64,000 nt of DNA from Aliidiomarina taiwanensis. GTDB lineage: Bacteria > Pseudomonadota > Gammaproteobacteria > Enterobacterales > Alteromonadaceae. Positions 35,851 through 44,175 of this stretch are shown piece by piece; the stretch's first letter is position 1, and each line of letters begins with the position of its first letter. Location of the stretch: assembly GCF_003987015.1 (NCBI RefSeq), contig NZ_PIPQ01000002.1, forward strand, positions 310,001 through 374,000, in the 5' to 3' direction. The position numbers were made by a program, and so were the translations under genes. Below the pieces are notes generated by a model. That model was not told where the DNA came from. It was given only the letters and a program-made list of their open reading frames with translations, and made no database searches.

Positions 35851-37458
35851 TTAATCGCTTAGTGGGATCTCAATCGAAATGGTTGTCCCTTTATCTAGCT
35901 GGCTTTCGTAGTGAATTGTGCCTTTCAAAATGTAACGTACTAAATTATAGACTAAATGCATGCCTAAGCCAGGATGGCCGTCTATTCGCTTAGACGTGGT
36001 GAAAGGTTCAAAAACACGGCGCTGCATTGCTTCTGTCATACCTACGCCGTTGTCACTACATGAAATATGTAGTGTTTCACTGTTACAGCTTACGTTGAGC
36101 TTTATTATACCTTTCTTTTGCCCCTTAAATCCATGTAATGCGGCGTTCTCCAATAATTCTTTTAGAATCGTCTCCAGCGGACGCCTGCGCATACTAATAT
36201 ATTGGTCCGGAGCATCCACGACTATACCTTGTGTTTGCCGGTGTTGAATGAGTGGGCGTACTTGCTCGCCGGCGGCGAGTGCCAATTTCTTTAAATTAAG
36301 GGTTTCGCTAGGCTCTTTAGCGTGCTCAAAGGCTAGGCTACGGAACCGGGCAATAAGCTCGTCTGCACGGGCTAAGTTCCGCAGGACAATATCCAGGTGT
36401 TCGCGCATATCGTTCAGCTGTGAATCCACCTCGGGAGACAGAGACTCTTGATAGTGTGAAGCAAAGTGAACAAACGAGTCTTCCAACATGCTCGCTGCTG
36501 TCACAGACAGCCCCAGGGGCGTGTTCACTTCATGGGCGATACCGCTGACGATATCCGTCATGGAAGCTAACCGTTCAGTTTCAATTCGGCGTTGTTGACT
36601 GGCATGGAGCTGCTCTAAGGTGTCAATGAGCTGTGTGTTGGCCTTACGCAAAGCCGTGGTCCGCTGTTGTATATCCTGCTCTAGCTCTTGGGTGAGCTTT
36701 TTATGCTGCTGTTCACATTCCTCATTGTACTGCATAACCCGCTGTAGCTTATCGAGAATTCCATTGACGCTAATGCTCACTTGGTTGAGCTCTGTGTAGC
36801 CGGAGGGTACTAAGCGCAAGGAGTAGTTTTGTTGCTGGTTAATATTACGCAAGCGTTGGCTCATGCGGTAAATATGGTGTGTGGCCCTGTGGTACATCAA
36901 TTTAAGAAGAAGTGTGACCAACACCATGGCAGCAAGAAGGCTGGCGATGGCAATCGCAATGGCCCGCCACATCTCTTGGTAAATATTGGTGGCCGAGGTG
37001 CGTATATAGACATGACCCACTAGGTGACGGTCGTCATTATATATAGGCTTGGCCAATTCTACATAGTCGGCCGTAGCGCGTGGGCTAATGAGTTCCTCGA
37101 GCTGCGTAGTGCGCATGGGGAGCGGTGCAGTATTCGGCCGATTATAGCTAGCGAAGTACAACGGTTGCTGCTCATAGAGCGCAGCACGGTAAACATGCAC
37201 ATGCCGAATGAATTGGGCTTCACGCAAACCACTAAGAACAGCGTTCACCTGCTCCGTTTGCCCTTTTTCGAGCGGGGCTTTCAAGCTGGTAGCTAGCACG
37301 TGTAAAATGGCTTCAGTCCGGCTGACTAAGTCTTTTTTCTGAACCTGAAGCTGGGTTGAAATGGTGACAAAAAAGGCAGCACAAAGGGTGACAGTAACTG
37401 CGAGTACGGCAATTAAAAGCAACCTTTGCTGTAAGGAGTTAACAAAAACCCGCGCCAT
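35851..37458 (-). CDS. Sensor histidine kinase
   Basis: 535 residues from the ATG at 37458. Order: membrane helix ~12-34, periplasmic sensor ~35-165 of unknown fold, helix ~166-190, HAMP ~190-250, coiled coil rich in Gln/Glu ~250-305, dimerisation/phospho-acceptor helix with the His in 'IVSGIAHEVNTPLG', then HATPase_c ('LKELLENAALHGF', 'SDNGVGMTEAMQRRVFEPF', 'GLGMHLVYNLV'). There is no receiver or HPt domain, so it is a simple kinase. It sits upstream of the ArcA-like regulator on the same strand and is its probable partner. The signal is unknown. Confidence 0.88.
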   Translation of the reverse strand: MARVFVNSLQQRLLLIAVLAVTVTLCAAFFVTISTQLQVQKKDLVSRTEAILHVLATSLKAPLEKGQTEQVNAVLSGLREAQFIRHVHVYRAALYEQQPLYFASYNRPNTAPLPMRTTQLEELISPRATADYVELAKPIYNDDRHLVGHVYIRTSATNIYQEMWRAIAIAIASLLAAMVLVTLLLKLMYHRATHHIYRMSQRLRNINQQQNYSLRLVPSGYTELNQVSISVNGILDKLQRVMQYNEECEQQHKKLTQELEQDIQQRTTALRKANTQLIDTLEQLHASQQRRIETERLASMTDIVSGIAHEVNTPLGLSVTAASMLEDSFVHFASHYQESLSPEVDSQLNDMREHLDIVLRNLARADELIARFRSLAFEHAKEPSETLNLKKLALAAGEQVRPLIQHRQTQGIVVDAPDQYISMRRRPLETILKELLENAALHGFKGQKKGIIKLNVSCNSETLHISCSDNGVGMTEAMQRRVFEPFTTSKRIDGHPGLGMHLVYNLVRYILKGTIHYESQLDKGTTISIEIPLSD

Positions 37459-37530
37459 GTACCAAGCCAAATGTAGTTAAATTGTTATAGCCCTATACTG
37501 CCTTTGTCTTACGCTAAACACAAGCAAAAG

Positions 37531-38535
37531 CTAACGAGCTAAAGTTATGGTAAAGCGATTGTTTTTTGCCAAGGTTTGAACATGCTGAAAGGACGCTTGC
37601 AGCAAGTTAGGCCAAGGTAAAAAGCTATTGGCCACCATAACAACCTGCCCACCTGGGTTTAAATGTTGTTTCAGCTCGGCAATAAAACGAGATGTAATTT
37701 CGTAGTCTGTTGCTTTGCCTTGGTGGAAAGGAGGGTTAGTCACTATCCAGTCAAAGGTTTCAGAAATAGCGTAAAAACCGTCAGACAACCTTACTTCGTA
37801 TGGGGTTTGACAAGCTGCAAGGGTGTGGGCCGCTGCGCTTGTTGCAAGCGTGCTTAGGTCCGCAGCCATCATATGTTCTAAGTTTCTGTGTTGTTGTAAC
37901 CAGTAAGAAATAACGCCGCTGCCACAGCCAAAGTCGAGCACCCGGCCCGACACACTTGCAGGCATGTGCTCTAGAAAGAACGCAGTGCCTGCGTCGAGCC
38001 TTCCTTCACCAAACACACCGGGTAAAAAAGCCAAGGGGTACTGACGCTCTTGAAAAACAATGTTCTGCTTCTTCAAGTGCTGCTCTGCAACAAAGTCTTG
38101 CTGGTGAACTAGTTCTGTGGTCAACAGTTGGCAATGGTTCCCGCTGCCAACCTTTTGTAAGGGGGCAAAACCAGGAATAGCTTTCTTGGCGAAAGAGCGG
38201 ATGCCGCCGTCATTCGGCCCAACTATATAAACCTGAGTATGTAGCGGAAGCTGGTGAGCTAACTGAGCCAAAATAAAGTCGGACAGTTTTTTTTCTTTCG
38301 GTAAAAAGACAACAGCAGCGTCACACTGGGTTGTATACTCGAAGTGGGCACTCACTTGTTCGGATGGTAAAAGGGTTCCAGGCGCCTGATAAGCTCGTTC
38401 ATGTGCATACAAGCGCCAGCTGGAATGAGGCGATTGCACAAGGGCGTCGGCGGGTGGGTTCACAAAAAGGAATGCCGGGTGATGTTCAAAAATACCCTGA
38501 CGTTGCAGCAGCCGCCAGGTGGAATCAAGACTCAA
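37531..38535 (-). CDS. rsmC: 16S rRNA (guanine1207-N2)-methyltransferase
   Basis: 334 residues. The C-terminal SAM-binding domain has 'VLDFGCGSGVISYWLQ' (motif I) and the base-flipping 'DWIVTNPPFHQGKATDYE'. The N-terminal half is a degenerate copy of the methyltransferase fold, typical of RsmC/RlmG. It methylates G1207 of the 30S subunit. Its start overlaps the end of the DUF342 gene by 11 bp. Confidence 0.92.
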   Translation of the reverse strand: MSLDSTWRLLQRQGIFEHHPAFLFVNPPADALVQSPHSSWRLYAHERAYQAPGTLLPSEQVSAHFEYTTQCDAAVVFLPKEKKLSDFILAQLAHQLPLHTQVYIVGPNDGGIRSFAKKAIPGFAPLQKVGSGNHCQLLTTELVHQQDFVAEQHLKKQNIVFQERQYPLAFLPGVFGEGRLDAGTAFFLEHMPASVSGRVLDFGCGSGVISYWLQQHRNLEHMMAADLSTLATSAAAHTLAACQTPYEVRLSDGFYAISETFDWIVTNPPFHQGKATDYEITSRFIAELKQHLNPGGQVVMVANSFLPWPNLLQASFQHVQTLAKNNRFTITLAR

Positions 38536-40195
38536 GTTTAATTTGTCCTTCTTTTAATACTACGGTGCAGGGACCTCGGGTTTGCTCGATTCTGAATATT
38601 TTATCATGAAACATAAACTCTGCACCTGAATGGGCCACTTTATTAATTTTAATCCGCACTGGTGGCAGGAGATGCAGCTCGTTTTCATGAAGCTCATTAA
38701 GTTTGGCTTGTGCCTCTTTGACAGCCACTTGCGTTTTTGCGAGCAACGTGTCGAGGTTGTCTACCAGATGAGGAGCAGGCTCTTGCTTCGATTCCCGTAG
38801 TTGTTTTTTCGCATTCAGAAGCTTTTGCTGTTGCTGCAGGTGCTCACGTAACACGGCGGCTAATGTTTCTTCAGCGCGTAGTTGCTCTTCGCTTTTCGCT
38901 GGCTGGGAAAAGTAAATGCGGGTTCGGGTGCCGGCAGGTGCCCCCATTTGCCCGACATATAAATTGTCGGCAATTTCCGTATGCCCTCCAATAATTTTGC
39001 CCATGGCCGCTTCGCCTTCCCCCCCTATATGGGTTTCTCCAGGGGTAATTAAAGTGCAATGGGTTAATTGGCGCTCCACATGCACGCCAAGCTTGGCCTT
39101 TAAAGCGGCGTACTGACTATAGGCAACCCAAATGGTAGCGTCTGAAGTCAGACGCGCTGAAAGCTCAGTGGGAACCAGATGGTCTACTTCATGCGATTCT
39201 AGTTGGCGACCAATGACCCCTTTGGCAACAGTGATGTTTCCTTGAGCGTGCAACGTAGCCGAGTCGACATAGCCACTTATAGTAATGTCACCCGTTGCCT
39301 GTACGTGCATGCCAGGGGCAACATTGCCGTCAATAATAACGGAGCCATCGTAATCAATGTGCCCCGTATTGACGGTGACGTCACCTAAACTTAATACGTC
39401 GTCTACATAAGCTGAGTTGTCGATGAAAATGGGTAAGCCGCTTACATTGGCTATCAGCGTATTGGGGTCGTCGGGTGAAATTTCAGTGCCTTTCCCCGGT
39501 TTGATTGCTTTATCTTTACCGTCTTTTGCAGCGATGGGCTCGCCGGTAACCGTGTAACCAGGAACCCCTTCGGTGAATGGAATGCGCTGAAGCATAGGTG
39601 TGCCAGCTTTCACGGTAATCAGAGAGCCAAGATCACGCATGTCTACTCGGTGTTTGTCTTTCATTTGGGGCTTTAGCATGCGAGAGCGAGCATCTTCCAC
39701 TAAGGGTTGAAACCAAGTGTCTGTACCATTTTGTGGTTTCTTACCTTTGGCGATAAGTATTTTAAATCTTGCTCCCGGGGCGGCCTGTTTACTATGGGTG
39801 ACAATCGCCTTCACAGCTTGTTTGCGAATACCGTTGGTGACATTGGCGTTGCGCAGGTGGTTTAGCACTTGCTCAGTGGCAAGGGGACTACCACCATAAG
39901 GCGCTTCAACTAAAGCTTCGGCTTCCATTTTGTCGTTTGAAACGGTGAGGGTTAGCTGAGCTGGGCGCACTTCGCCGACTTGCAGCGTGATCGTTGGGTT
40001 GTCGTCTTTGGCTTGTTCTATTGTGTAACGGTGAAAAACATAGGCCCAAACATCAGGCTCTACAAAGCAGTTTTTAAAGTCCGACTGGAGAAAGAGCGCT
40101 TCAAGAACGGAGGCCTCTAGCGCGTCTCCCGCCGTATTACGCGGAATTTCAAGTATTAGTGTTCGACGCTCAAGCTTGAGCTTTATATTTTTCAT
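38525..40195 (-). CDS. DUF342/FapA-family protein
   Basis: 556 residues. The N-terminal part (1-170) is mixed alpha/beta with no recognised domain. The DUF342 core follows ('HRVDMRDLGSLITVKAGTPML', 'GVPGYTVTGEPIAAKDGKD'). It then runs into a right-handed beta-helix region of short valine/glycine repeats ('DVTVNTGHIDYDGSVIIDGN', 'GDITISGYVDSATLHAQGN') and a C-terminal coiled coil (about residues 435-510). FapA-like proteins are linked to cell-envelope or flagellar control in some species, but their biochemistry is unsettled. It is followed by rsmC on the same strand. Confidence 0.8.
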   Translation of the reverse strand: MKNIKLKLERRTLILEIPRNTAGDALEASVLEALFLQSDFKNCFVEPDVWAYVFHRYTIEQAKDDNPTITLQVGEVRPAQLTLTVSNDKMEAEALVEAPYGGSPLATEQVLNHLRNANVTNGIRKQAVKAIVTHSKQAAPGARFKILIAKGKKPQNGTDTWFQPLVEDARSRMLKPQMKDKHRVDMRDLGSLITVKAGTPMLQRIPFTEGVPGYTVTGEPIAAKDGKDKAIKPGKGTEISPDDPNTLIANVSGLPIFIDNSAYVDDVLSLGDVTVNTGHIDYDGSVIIDGNVAPGMHVQATGDITISGYVDSATLHAQGNITVAKGVIGRQLESHEVDHLVPTELSARLTSDATIWVAYSQYAALKAKLGVHVERQLTHCTLITPGETHIGGEGEAAMGKIIGGHTEIADNLYVGQMGAPAGTRTRIYFSQPAKSEEQLRAEETLAAVLREHLQQQQKLLNAKKQLRESKQEPAPHLVDNLDTLLAKTQVAVKEAQAKLNELHENELHLLPPVRIKINKVAHSGAEFMFHDKIFRIEQTRGPCTVVLKEGQIKLES

Positions 40196-40311
40196 TATAG
40201 AACAAGGCCATATTGCATACTCAATTTATTAACGACATGTTATGACACGAATAGCGCAAAAAGGGTAGTTTCCTTTCTTATCTTTCGGCGCAAACTCGTG
40301 AAACTTGAGTG

Positions 40312-41343
40312 TTACAAAGGGCTTGCGGGGTAAGCTTCAACAAAGGTGTCCACCATTTCGGTGGCAAGCGGAATTTCCTCGCGCTCAAAAGAAACAATAT
40401 GAAACAAGGCTTCTCCCTCATTTGTAACGGGTATGTTGCTCTTGCCAATGATAATGCCATGAATAGGTGAAGTGATATTGGCTGTGCTTTGATCGTGGGG
40501 CGAAGCGACTTCGGCTAATATATGTCCTTTGGTGACTGTTTGGCCAAGTTCAACTTTCACTAAAACAATGCCATCACGACTACTGCGAACCCATAGAGAA
40601 CGTTGAGATATAACGGGTTTAACCCGCTTTCTGGTACGCCGCCCTTTTAGCATTTTTAGCATCTTCATGACGTTCAAAACACCATTTAAGCCGGCTTGAA
40701 TGGCAGCATGATCAAAGCGTAAAGCTTCGCCTGCTTCATACAGAATAAGTGGAATGCCTAATTCTGTAGCTTGCGCCCGTAAAGAGCCGTCGCGATCTTT
40801 TGCGTTCATAATAACAGGGCAGTTAAAGGCTTCTGCCATTGCAGTGGCTTTTTCGTTGTCTAAGTTAACGCGTATTTGGGGGAGGTTACTGCGGTGAATC
40901 GCCCCTGTGTGTAAGTCAATAATATGGGTTGCTCGCTCCACCAGTTGTGTGCGAAACAAGTGAGCGAGCCGGCTGCCGAGCGCGCCTCGTTCCGACCCAG
41001 GGAAGCATCGGTTTAAGTCGCGCCGGTCAGGCAAATAACGAGACTGCTGAATAAAACCAAACATGTTTACAACCGGAACCACCAACAAAGTGCCCGCTAA
41101 TTCGGTGGCGTCTACCTTTTGAATCAGTCGGCGACATATTTCAATCCCATTTAATTCGTCGCCGTGAATGGCAGCACACACGAGCAGCACTGGGCCAGGC
41201 TTGGCCCCGTGCATAACTTCTACCTGTAAATCTAACGGGGTGTCGTTGTATAAACGAGCGGCAGGTATGCGCACTGTTTGCTGCGTTCCTGCTTCAATGT
41301 TGCTGGTGTTTAGGCGAAAAGGTGTCGGTTGTGAACGTGCCAT
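40312..41343 (-). CDS. AspA/AstE-type M14 zinc carboxypeptidase-like protein
   Basis: 343 residues from the ATG at 41343, one base after the rimK stop. Zinc motif HxxE is in 'CAAIHGDELNGIEICRRL', the third ligand in 'HIIDLHTGAIHRSNLPQ', and the catalytic Glu in 'LILYEAGEALRFD'. A C-terminal lipoyl-like beta domain ('SRDGIVLVKVELGQTV') is typical of the AspA/AstE uncharacterised branch. Relatives remove acyl groups from, or cut peptides at, acidic residues. Being coupled to rimB and rimK suggests it acts on gamma/alpha-linked glutamates; this is inference. Confidence 0.85.
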   Translation of the reverse strand: MARSQPTPFRLNTSNIEAGTQQTVRIPAARLYNDTPLDLQVEVMHGAKPGPVLLVCAAIHGDELNGIEICRRLIQKVDATELAGTLLVVPVVNMFGFIQQSRYLPDRRDLNRCFPGSERGALGSRLAHLFRTQLVERATHIIDLHTGAIHRSNLPQIRVNLDNEKATAMAEAFNCPVIMNAKDRDGSLRAQATELGIPLILYEAGEALRFDHAAIQAGLNGVLNVMKMLKMLKGRRTRKRVKPVISQRSLWVRSSRDGIVLVKVELGQTVTKGHILAEVASPHDQSTANITSPIHGIIIGKSNIPVTNEGEALFHIVSFEREEIPLATEMVDTFVEAYPASPL

Positions 41344-41344
41344 A

Positions 41345-42250
41345 TTAGCCCTTCCCTTTAGTGCGCGTTTTATGAGGCTTGGCATTTTTCTCTATAAAAG
41401 CAATGATTTCTGAGGCAATATCTTTGCCAGTAGCCTGCTCAATACCCTCAAGGCCCGGAGATGAATTGACTTCCATGACTAATGGGCCGTTGTCAGAGCG
41501 TAATAAGTCGACACCCGCAACATTTAAGCCCATTGTTTTGGCAGCTTTCACCGCTGTAGCGCGCTCAGCAGGGCTAAGCTTCACAAGTGTGGCACTGCCA
41601 CCGCGGTGCAAGTTCGAACGAAACTCCCCCGGTTGTGCTTGGCGCTTCATGGCTGCAATAACCCGGTCGCCTAATACAAAACAGCGAATGTCGGCACCGC
41701 CGGCTTCCTTGATATATTCTTGAACCATAATGTTGGCGTTTAAACCCATAAAGGCTTCAATGACACTTTCTGCAGCTTTACGCGTTTCTGCTAACACCAC
41801 GCCAATGCCTTGGGTCCCTTCCAGTAGTTTAATGACTAAAGGCGCACCGCCTACCATTTCAATCAGGTCGGGTATGTCACTTGGTTTGCTGGCAAAGCCA
41901 GTAATAGGAAGGCCAATACCTTTACGTGACAGCAATTGCAGTGAACGCAGTTTGTCGCGGCTACGACTAATGGCCACAGACTCATTGAGGGGGTAGGTGC
42001 CCATCATTTCAAACTGCCGTAGCACGGCGGTGCCGTAAAAAGTAATAGAAGCACCTATGCGCGGTATTATAGCGTCAAAGGGCTCGAGCCTTTTGCCGCG
42101 AATGTGAATTTCAGGCTCTTTGGCGTTTATATTCATATAGCAGCGAAGAGGGTCTAACACAGAAATCTGATGCCCGCGTTGCTCTGCAGCCTCGACGATG
42201 CGGCGAGTGGAATACAGGTTCTGATTCCGTGAAAGAAGCGCAATTTTCAT
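41345..42250 (-). CDS. rimK: RimK-family alpha-L-glutamate ligase (ATP-grasp)
   Basis: 301 residues. It has the RimK N-terminal domain ('[18 protein letters not shown]') and the ATP-grasp core: '[17 protein letters not shown]', '[17 protein letters not shown]', '[21 protein letters not shown]'. E. coli RimK adds glutamates to the C-terminus of ribosomal protein S6 and can make poly-alpha-glutamate. The start overlaps the rimB stop by 4 bp. Gene order mutH-CxxC-rimB-rimK-peptidase makes a tightly packed unit. Confidence 0.93.
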   Translation of the reverse strand: MKIALLSRNQNLYSTRRIVEAAEQRGHQISVLDPLRCYMNINAKEPEIHIRGKRLEPFDAIIPRIGASITFYGTAVLRQFEMMGTYPLNESVAISRSRDKLRSLQLLSRKGIGLPITGFASKPSDIPDLIEMVGGAPLVIKLLEGTQGIGVVLAETRKAAESVIEAFMGLNANIMVQEYIKEAGGADIRCFVLGDRVIAAMKRQAQPGEFRSNLHRGGSATLVKLSPAERATAVKAAKTMGLNVAGVDLLRSDNGPLVMEVNSSPGLEGIEQATGKDIASEIIAFIEKNAKPHKTRTKGKG

Positions 42251-42681
42251 TGAGGTACTCCAAGTAAGAATGAAGCGCTAGGGTTTACTAAAAATCGGCC
42301 ATTTAATGCTTCTCGGCCTAGTAGCATGCGAAATTTCATGGTGTCTCGATTGGTTAAAGTCAGCTCAATAGGGGCCCGTAGACCTGCGGCATCCATGGAA
42401 GTTTGTATCACGTACCGCTGTTCCCTGTGCCCGCCCGAGTCGGTGACTTCCCGTTGGTCATAAATAGGGGCTTCGCAAACATGCTCGGTCCAGTCGTTTT
42501 GGTGAGGGTGCAACCAAATTCTCAGCCACTCTTCCCCATTTTTTGTAAAGGGCTCAAGTTTAAAAGCATGCAGGCAGGATGTTCTCGCACCTGTGTCTAC
42601 TTTTGCTTTAATGGCAGGTATGCCTAAGTCGGGTAAGGCAAGCCATTCGCGCCAACCAAGTGTTCTTAGTGTGTCTGTCAA
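42247..42681 (-). CDS. rimB: RimB-like retropepsin-fold protease (DUF785)
   Basis: 144 residues. The aspartic-protease-type motif is '[14 protein letters not shown]' near the N-terminus, with the partner hydrophobic-Gly turn in '[18 protein letters not shown]'. This is the ATP-dependent zinc-protease/RimB family that in Pseudomonas works with RimK on S6. It is short (one retropepsin lobe, so a dimer is expected). It is translationally coupled to rimK by a 4-bp overlap. Confidence 0.85.
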   Translation of the reverse strand: MTDTLRTLGWREWLALPDLGIPAIKAKVDTGARTSCLHAFKLEPFTKNGEEWLRIWLHPHQNDWTEHVCEAPIYDQREVTDSGGHREQRYVIQTSMDAAGLRAPIELTLTNRDTMKFRMLLGREALNGRFLVNPSASFLLGVPQ

Positions 42682-42734
42682 TGTATGATTCCTTGCAAAC
42701 CAACAACATATACAAGAACAAGGTTATACTCTGA

Positions 42735-42833
42735 TTACGACCAGAAGCCAAAATAAAAAAGCGCCATAAGCAGCATCCAAATAACCATAAAGCGCAACCG
42801 GCGGCAGTAGGGACATGGGGGTTTGTTGGCCAT
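42735..42833 (-). CDS. 32-residue CxxC membrane microprotein
   Basis: This small ORF begins ATG-GCC-AAC immediately after the mutH stop codon (mutH ends 42834) and runs 33 codons to a TAA at 42737-42735. The product starts 'MANKPPCPYCRRLRF': Cys7 and Cys10 form a CxxC pair, followed by a hydrophobic helix at about residues 16-32 ending at Trp/Ser. AGG lies about 7 bases before the ATG. It fits a conserved tiny redox- or metal-binding membrane protein, but there is no family I can name. Confidence 0.65.
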   Translation of the reverse strand: MANKPPCPYCRRLRFMVIWMLLMALFYFGFWS

Positions 42834-43529
42834 TTAGATACCTAGTGCCTCGGTTAATAGTTGATGGGTAAAAGGTTTCTTCAAGTAGTAACCGCGTGGT
42901 CGGGTTTGAATGGTTCGGCCTTCCGGGCCGATAGCGTCGGTCAACACGCTGCCGTCTGCCGCTTTTGGACGTAACTGCAACACAGTACCTGTACGGGCCG
43001 TTATTTGCTCAATTTGACCTAGTACAATGAGCTCGGTAATTTCTTCCCAGTCTTGCTGTAGCTGCCTATTCTGTTCGGCGGTTGGGCTCCACAGAACACT
43101 AGGCCCTATCAGCCGGTCGCCTGGCGGGATGTGGCGGCGCCCATCTAAAGGCACCCATAACACCCGTTGCAATTTGTTATGCACATTGCTTTGCTGCCAC
43201 TGCACGCCACTTAAATGCAGTAGCGGGGCAATGCACACATAGGTGGTTTCAAGGGGCATGCCCTGTTCGTTAATAGGAATGGTTTTAAGCTCGACCCCGA
43301 GTTCAGGAAAGTCTTGTTCTTGGCGTGAGCCTGCCGTAGCGCCAAGGTATAGCTCAATAAGTTGCCCCGCCCAACCTTTTGCTGCCCGCAAGTGAGTGGG
43401 CGTAATCCAGCCGGCTTGTTCGGCTAGTTGCCCCAACGAATACCCAGCAAGTGCTTGCGCACGGACAAGAAGCTCTGCTTCAGTTGCTGGCGGTGTGCTT
43501 GCGGGTTGAGGAAAATGACTGCTTGGCAT
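42834..43529 (-). CDS. mutH: DNA mismatch repair endonuclease MutH
   Basis: 231 residues. The active site D-E-K is visible in '[15 protein letters not shown]', followed by '[19 protein letters not shown]'. MutH nicks the unmethylated GATC strand after MutS/MutL signal a mismatch, so this organism should have Dam methylation. The same operon continues with the CxxC microprotein and rimBK. It is divergent from rppH. Confidence 0.93.
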   Translation of the reverse strand: MPSSHFPQPASTPPATEAELLVRAQALAGYSLGQLAEQAGWITPTHLRAAKGWAGQLIELYLGATAGSRQEQDFPELGVELKTIPINEQGMPLETTYVCIAPLLHLSGVQWQQSNVHNKLQRVLWVPLDGRRHIPPGDRLIGPSVLWSPTAEQNRQLQQDWEEITELIVLGQIEQITARTGTVLQLRPKAADGSVLTDAIGPEGRTIQTRPRGYYLKKPFTHQLLTEALGI

Positions 43530-43571
43530 ACTTTGCTCACAGGTTACAGATGGCTCCTCATGTTAACTGGG

Positions 43572-43589
43572 GTTGAAATAGGGTTCAAC
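43572..43589. promoter_or_regulatory. Perfect inverted repeat in the mutH-rppH gap (first)
   Basis: GTTGAA-ATAGGG-TTCAAC: 6-bp perfect arms with a 6-base centre, 43 bp upstream of mutH on its strand and 75 bp upstream of rppH. It has the geometry of a dimeric repressor site. Confidence 0.45.
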
Positions 43590-43632
43590 AACGATATCTG
43601 ATTGCCCGTAGGCCTTGTTTGTGGTTGAATTG

Positions 43633-43650
43633 ATTCATTAAGAAATGAAT
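43633..43650 (+). promoter_or_regulatory. Perfect inverted repeat just upstream of the rppH start
   Basis: ATTCATT-AAGA-AATGAAT: 7-bp perfect arms with a 4-base centre. It ends 13 bp before the GTG of rppH, right beside the GAGGA ribosome binding site at 43652-43656, so an mRNA hairpin here could affect rppH translation. Confidence 0.5.
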
Positions 43651-43663
43651 TGAGGATGCTCAC

Positions 43664-44173
43664 GTGATAGATGCCGAAGGCTATCGTTCAAATGTCGGCA
43701 TAGTGATTTGCAATGAGCATGGTCAGGTATTCTGGGCCCGACGCTTCGGGCAGCAAAGTTGGCAATTCCCACAAGGGGGAGTAGACGCAGGAGAAACGCC
43801 AGAGCAGGCGATGTATCGCGAGCTCTACGAGGAAGTTGGACTGCGCAAAGATCAAGTTGAGCTTGTCTACACGAGCCGTCATTGGCTTCGTTACCGGCTA
43901 CCAAAGCGCATGGTGCGTAAAGGGCAGCAGCCATTATGCATAGGTCAAAAGCAAAAGTGGTTTTTACTCAAGCTTACCTGCCCAGAGTCTGATGTTGATG
44001 TATTGCAATCGAGCCACCCGGAATTTGACGGTTGGCGCTGGGTTTCTTACTGGTACCCAGTGCGACAAGTTGTTTCCTTTAAACGCGACGTATACCGTCG
44101 AGCAATGAAAGAGTTTGCGCCCTTAGTGATGCCGTTTAAACATAAAAAAGCGAAACGCAGACGTAGGCGGTAA
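43664..44173 (+). CDS. rppH: RNA pyrophosphohydrolase (Nudix)
   Basis: 169 residues. Translation starts at GTG with GAGGA 7 bases upstream. The N-terminus '[15 protein letters not shown]' is near-identical to E. coli RppH. The Nudix box runs '[17 protein letters not shown]' then 'YEEVGL'. It removes pyrophosphate from the 5' end of triphosphorylated mRNAs, starting RNase E decay. ptsP follows after 2 bp, the usual gammaproteobacterial pair. Confidence 0.96.
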   Translation: MIDAEGYRSNVGIVICNEHGQVFWARRFGQQSWQFPQGGVDAGETPEQAMYRELYEEVGLRKDQVELVYTSRHWLRYRLPKRMVRKGQQPLCIGQKQKWFLLKLTCPESDVDVLQSSHPEFDGWRWVSYWYPVRQVVSFKRDVYRRAMKEFAPLVMPFKHKKAKRRRRR

Positions 44174-44175
44174 GT

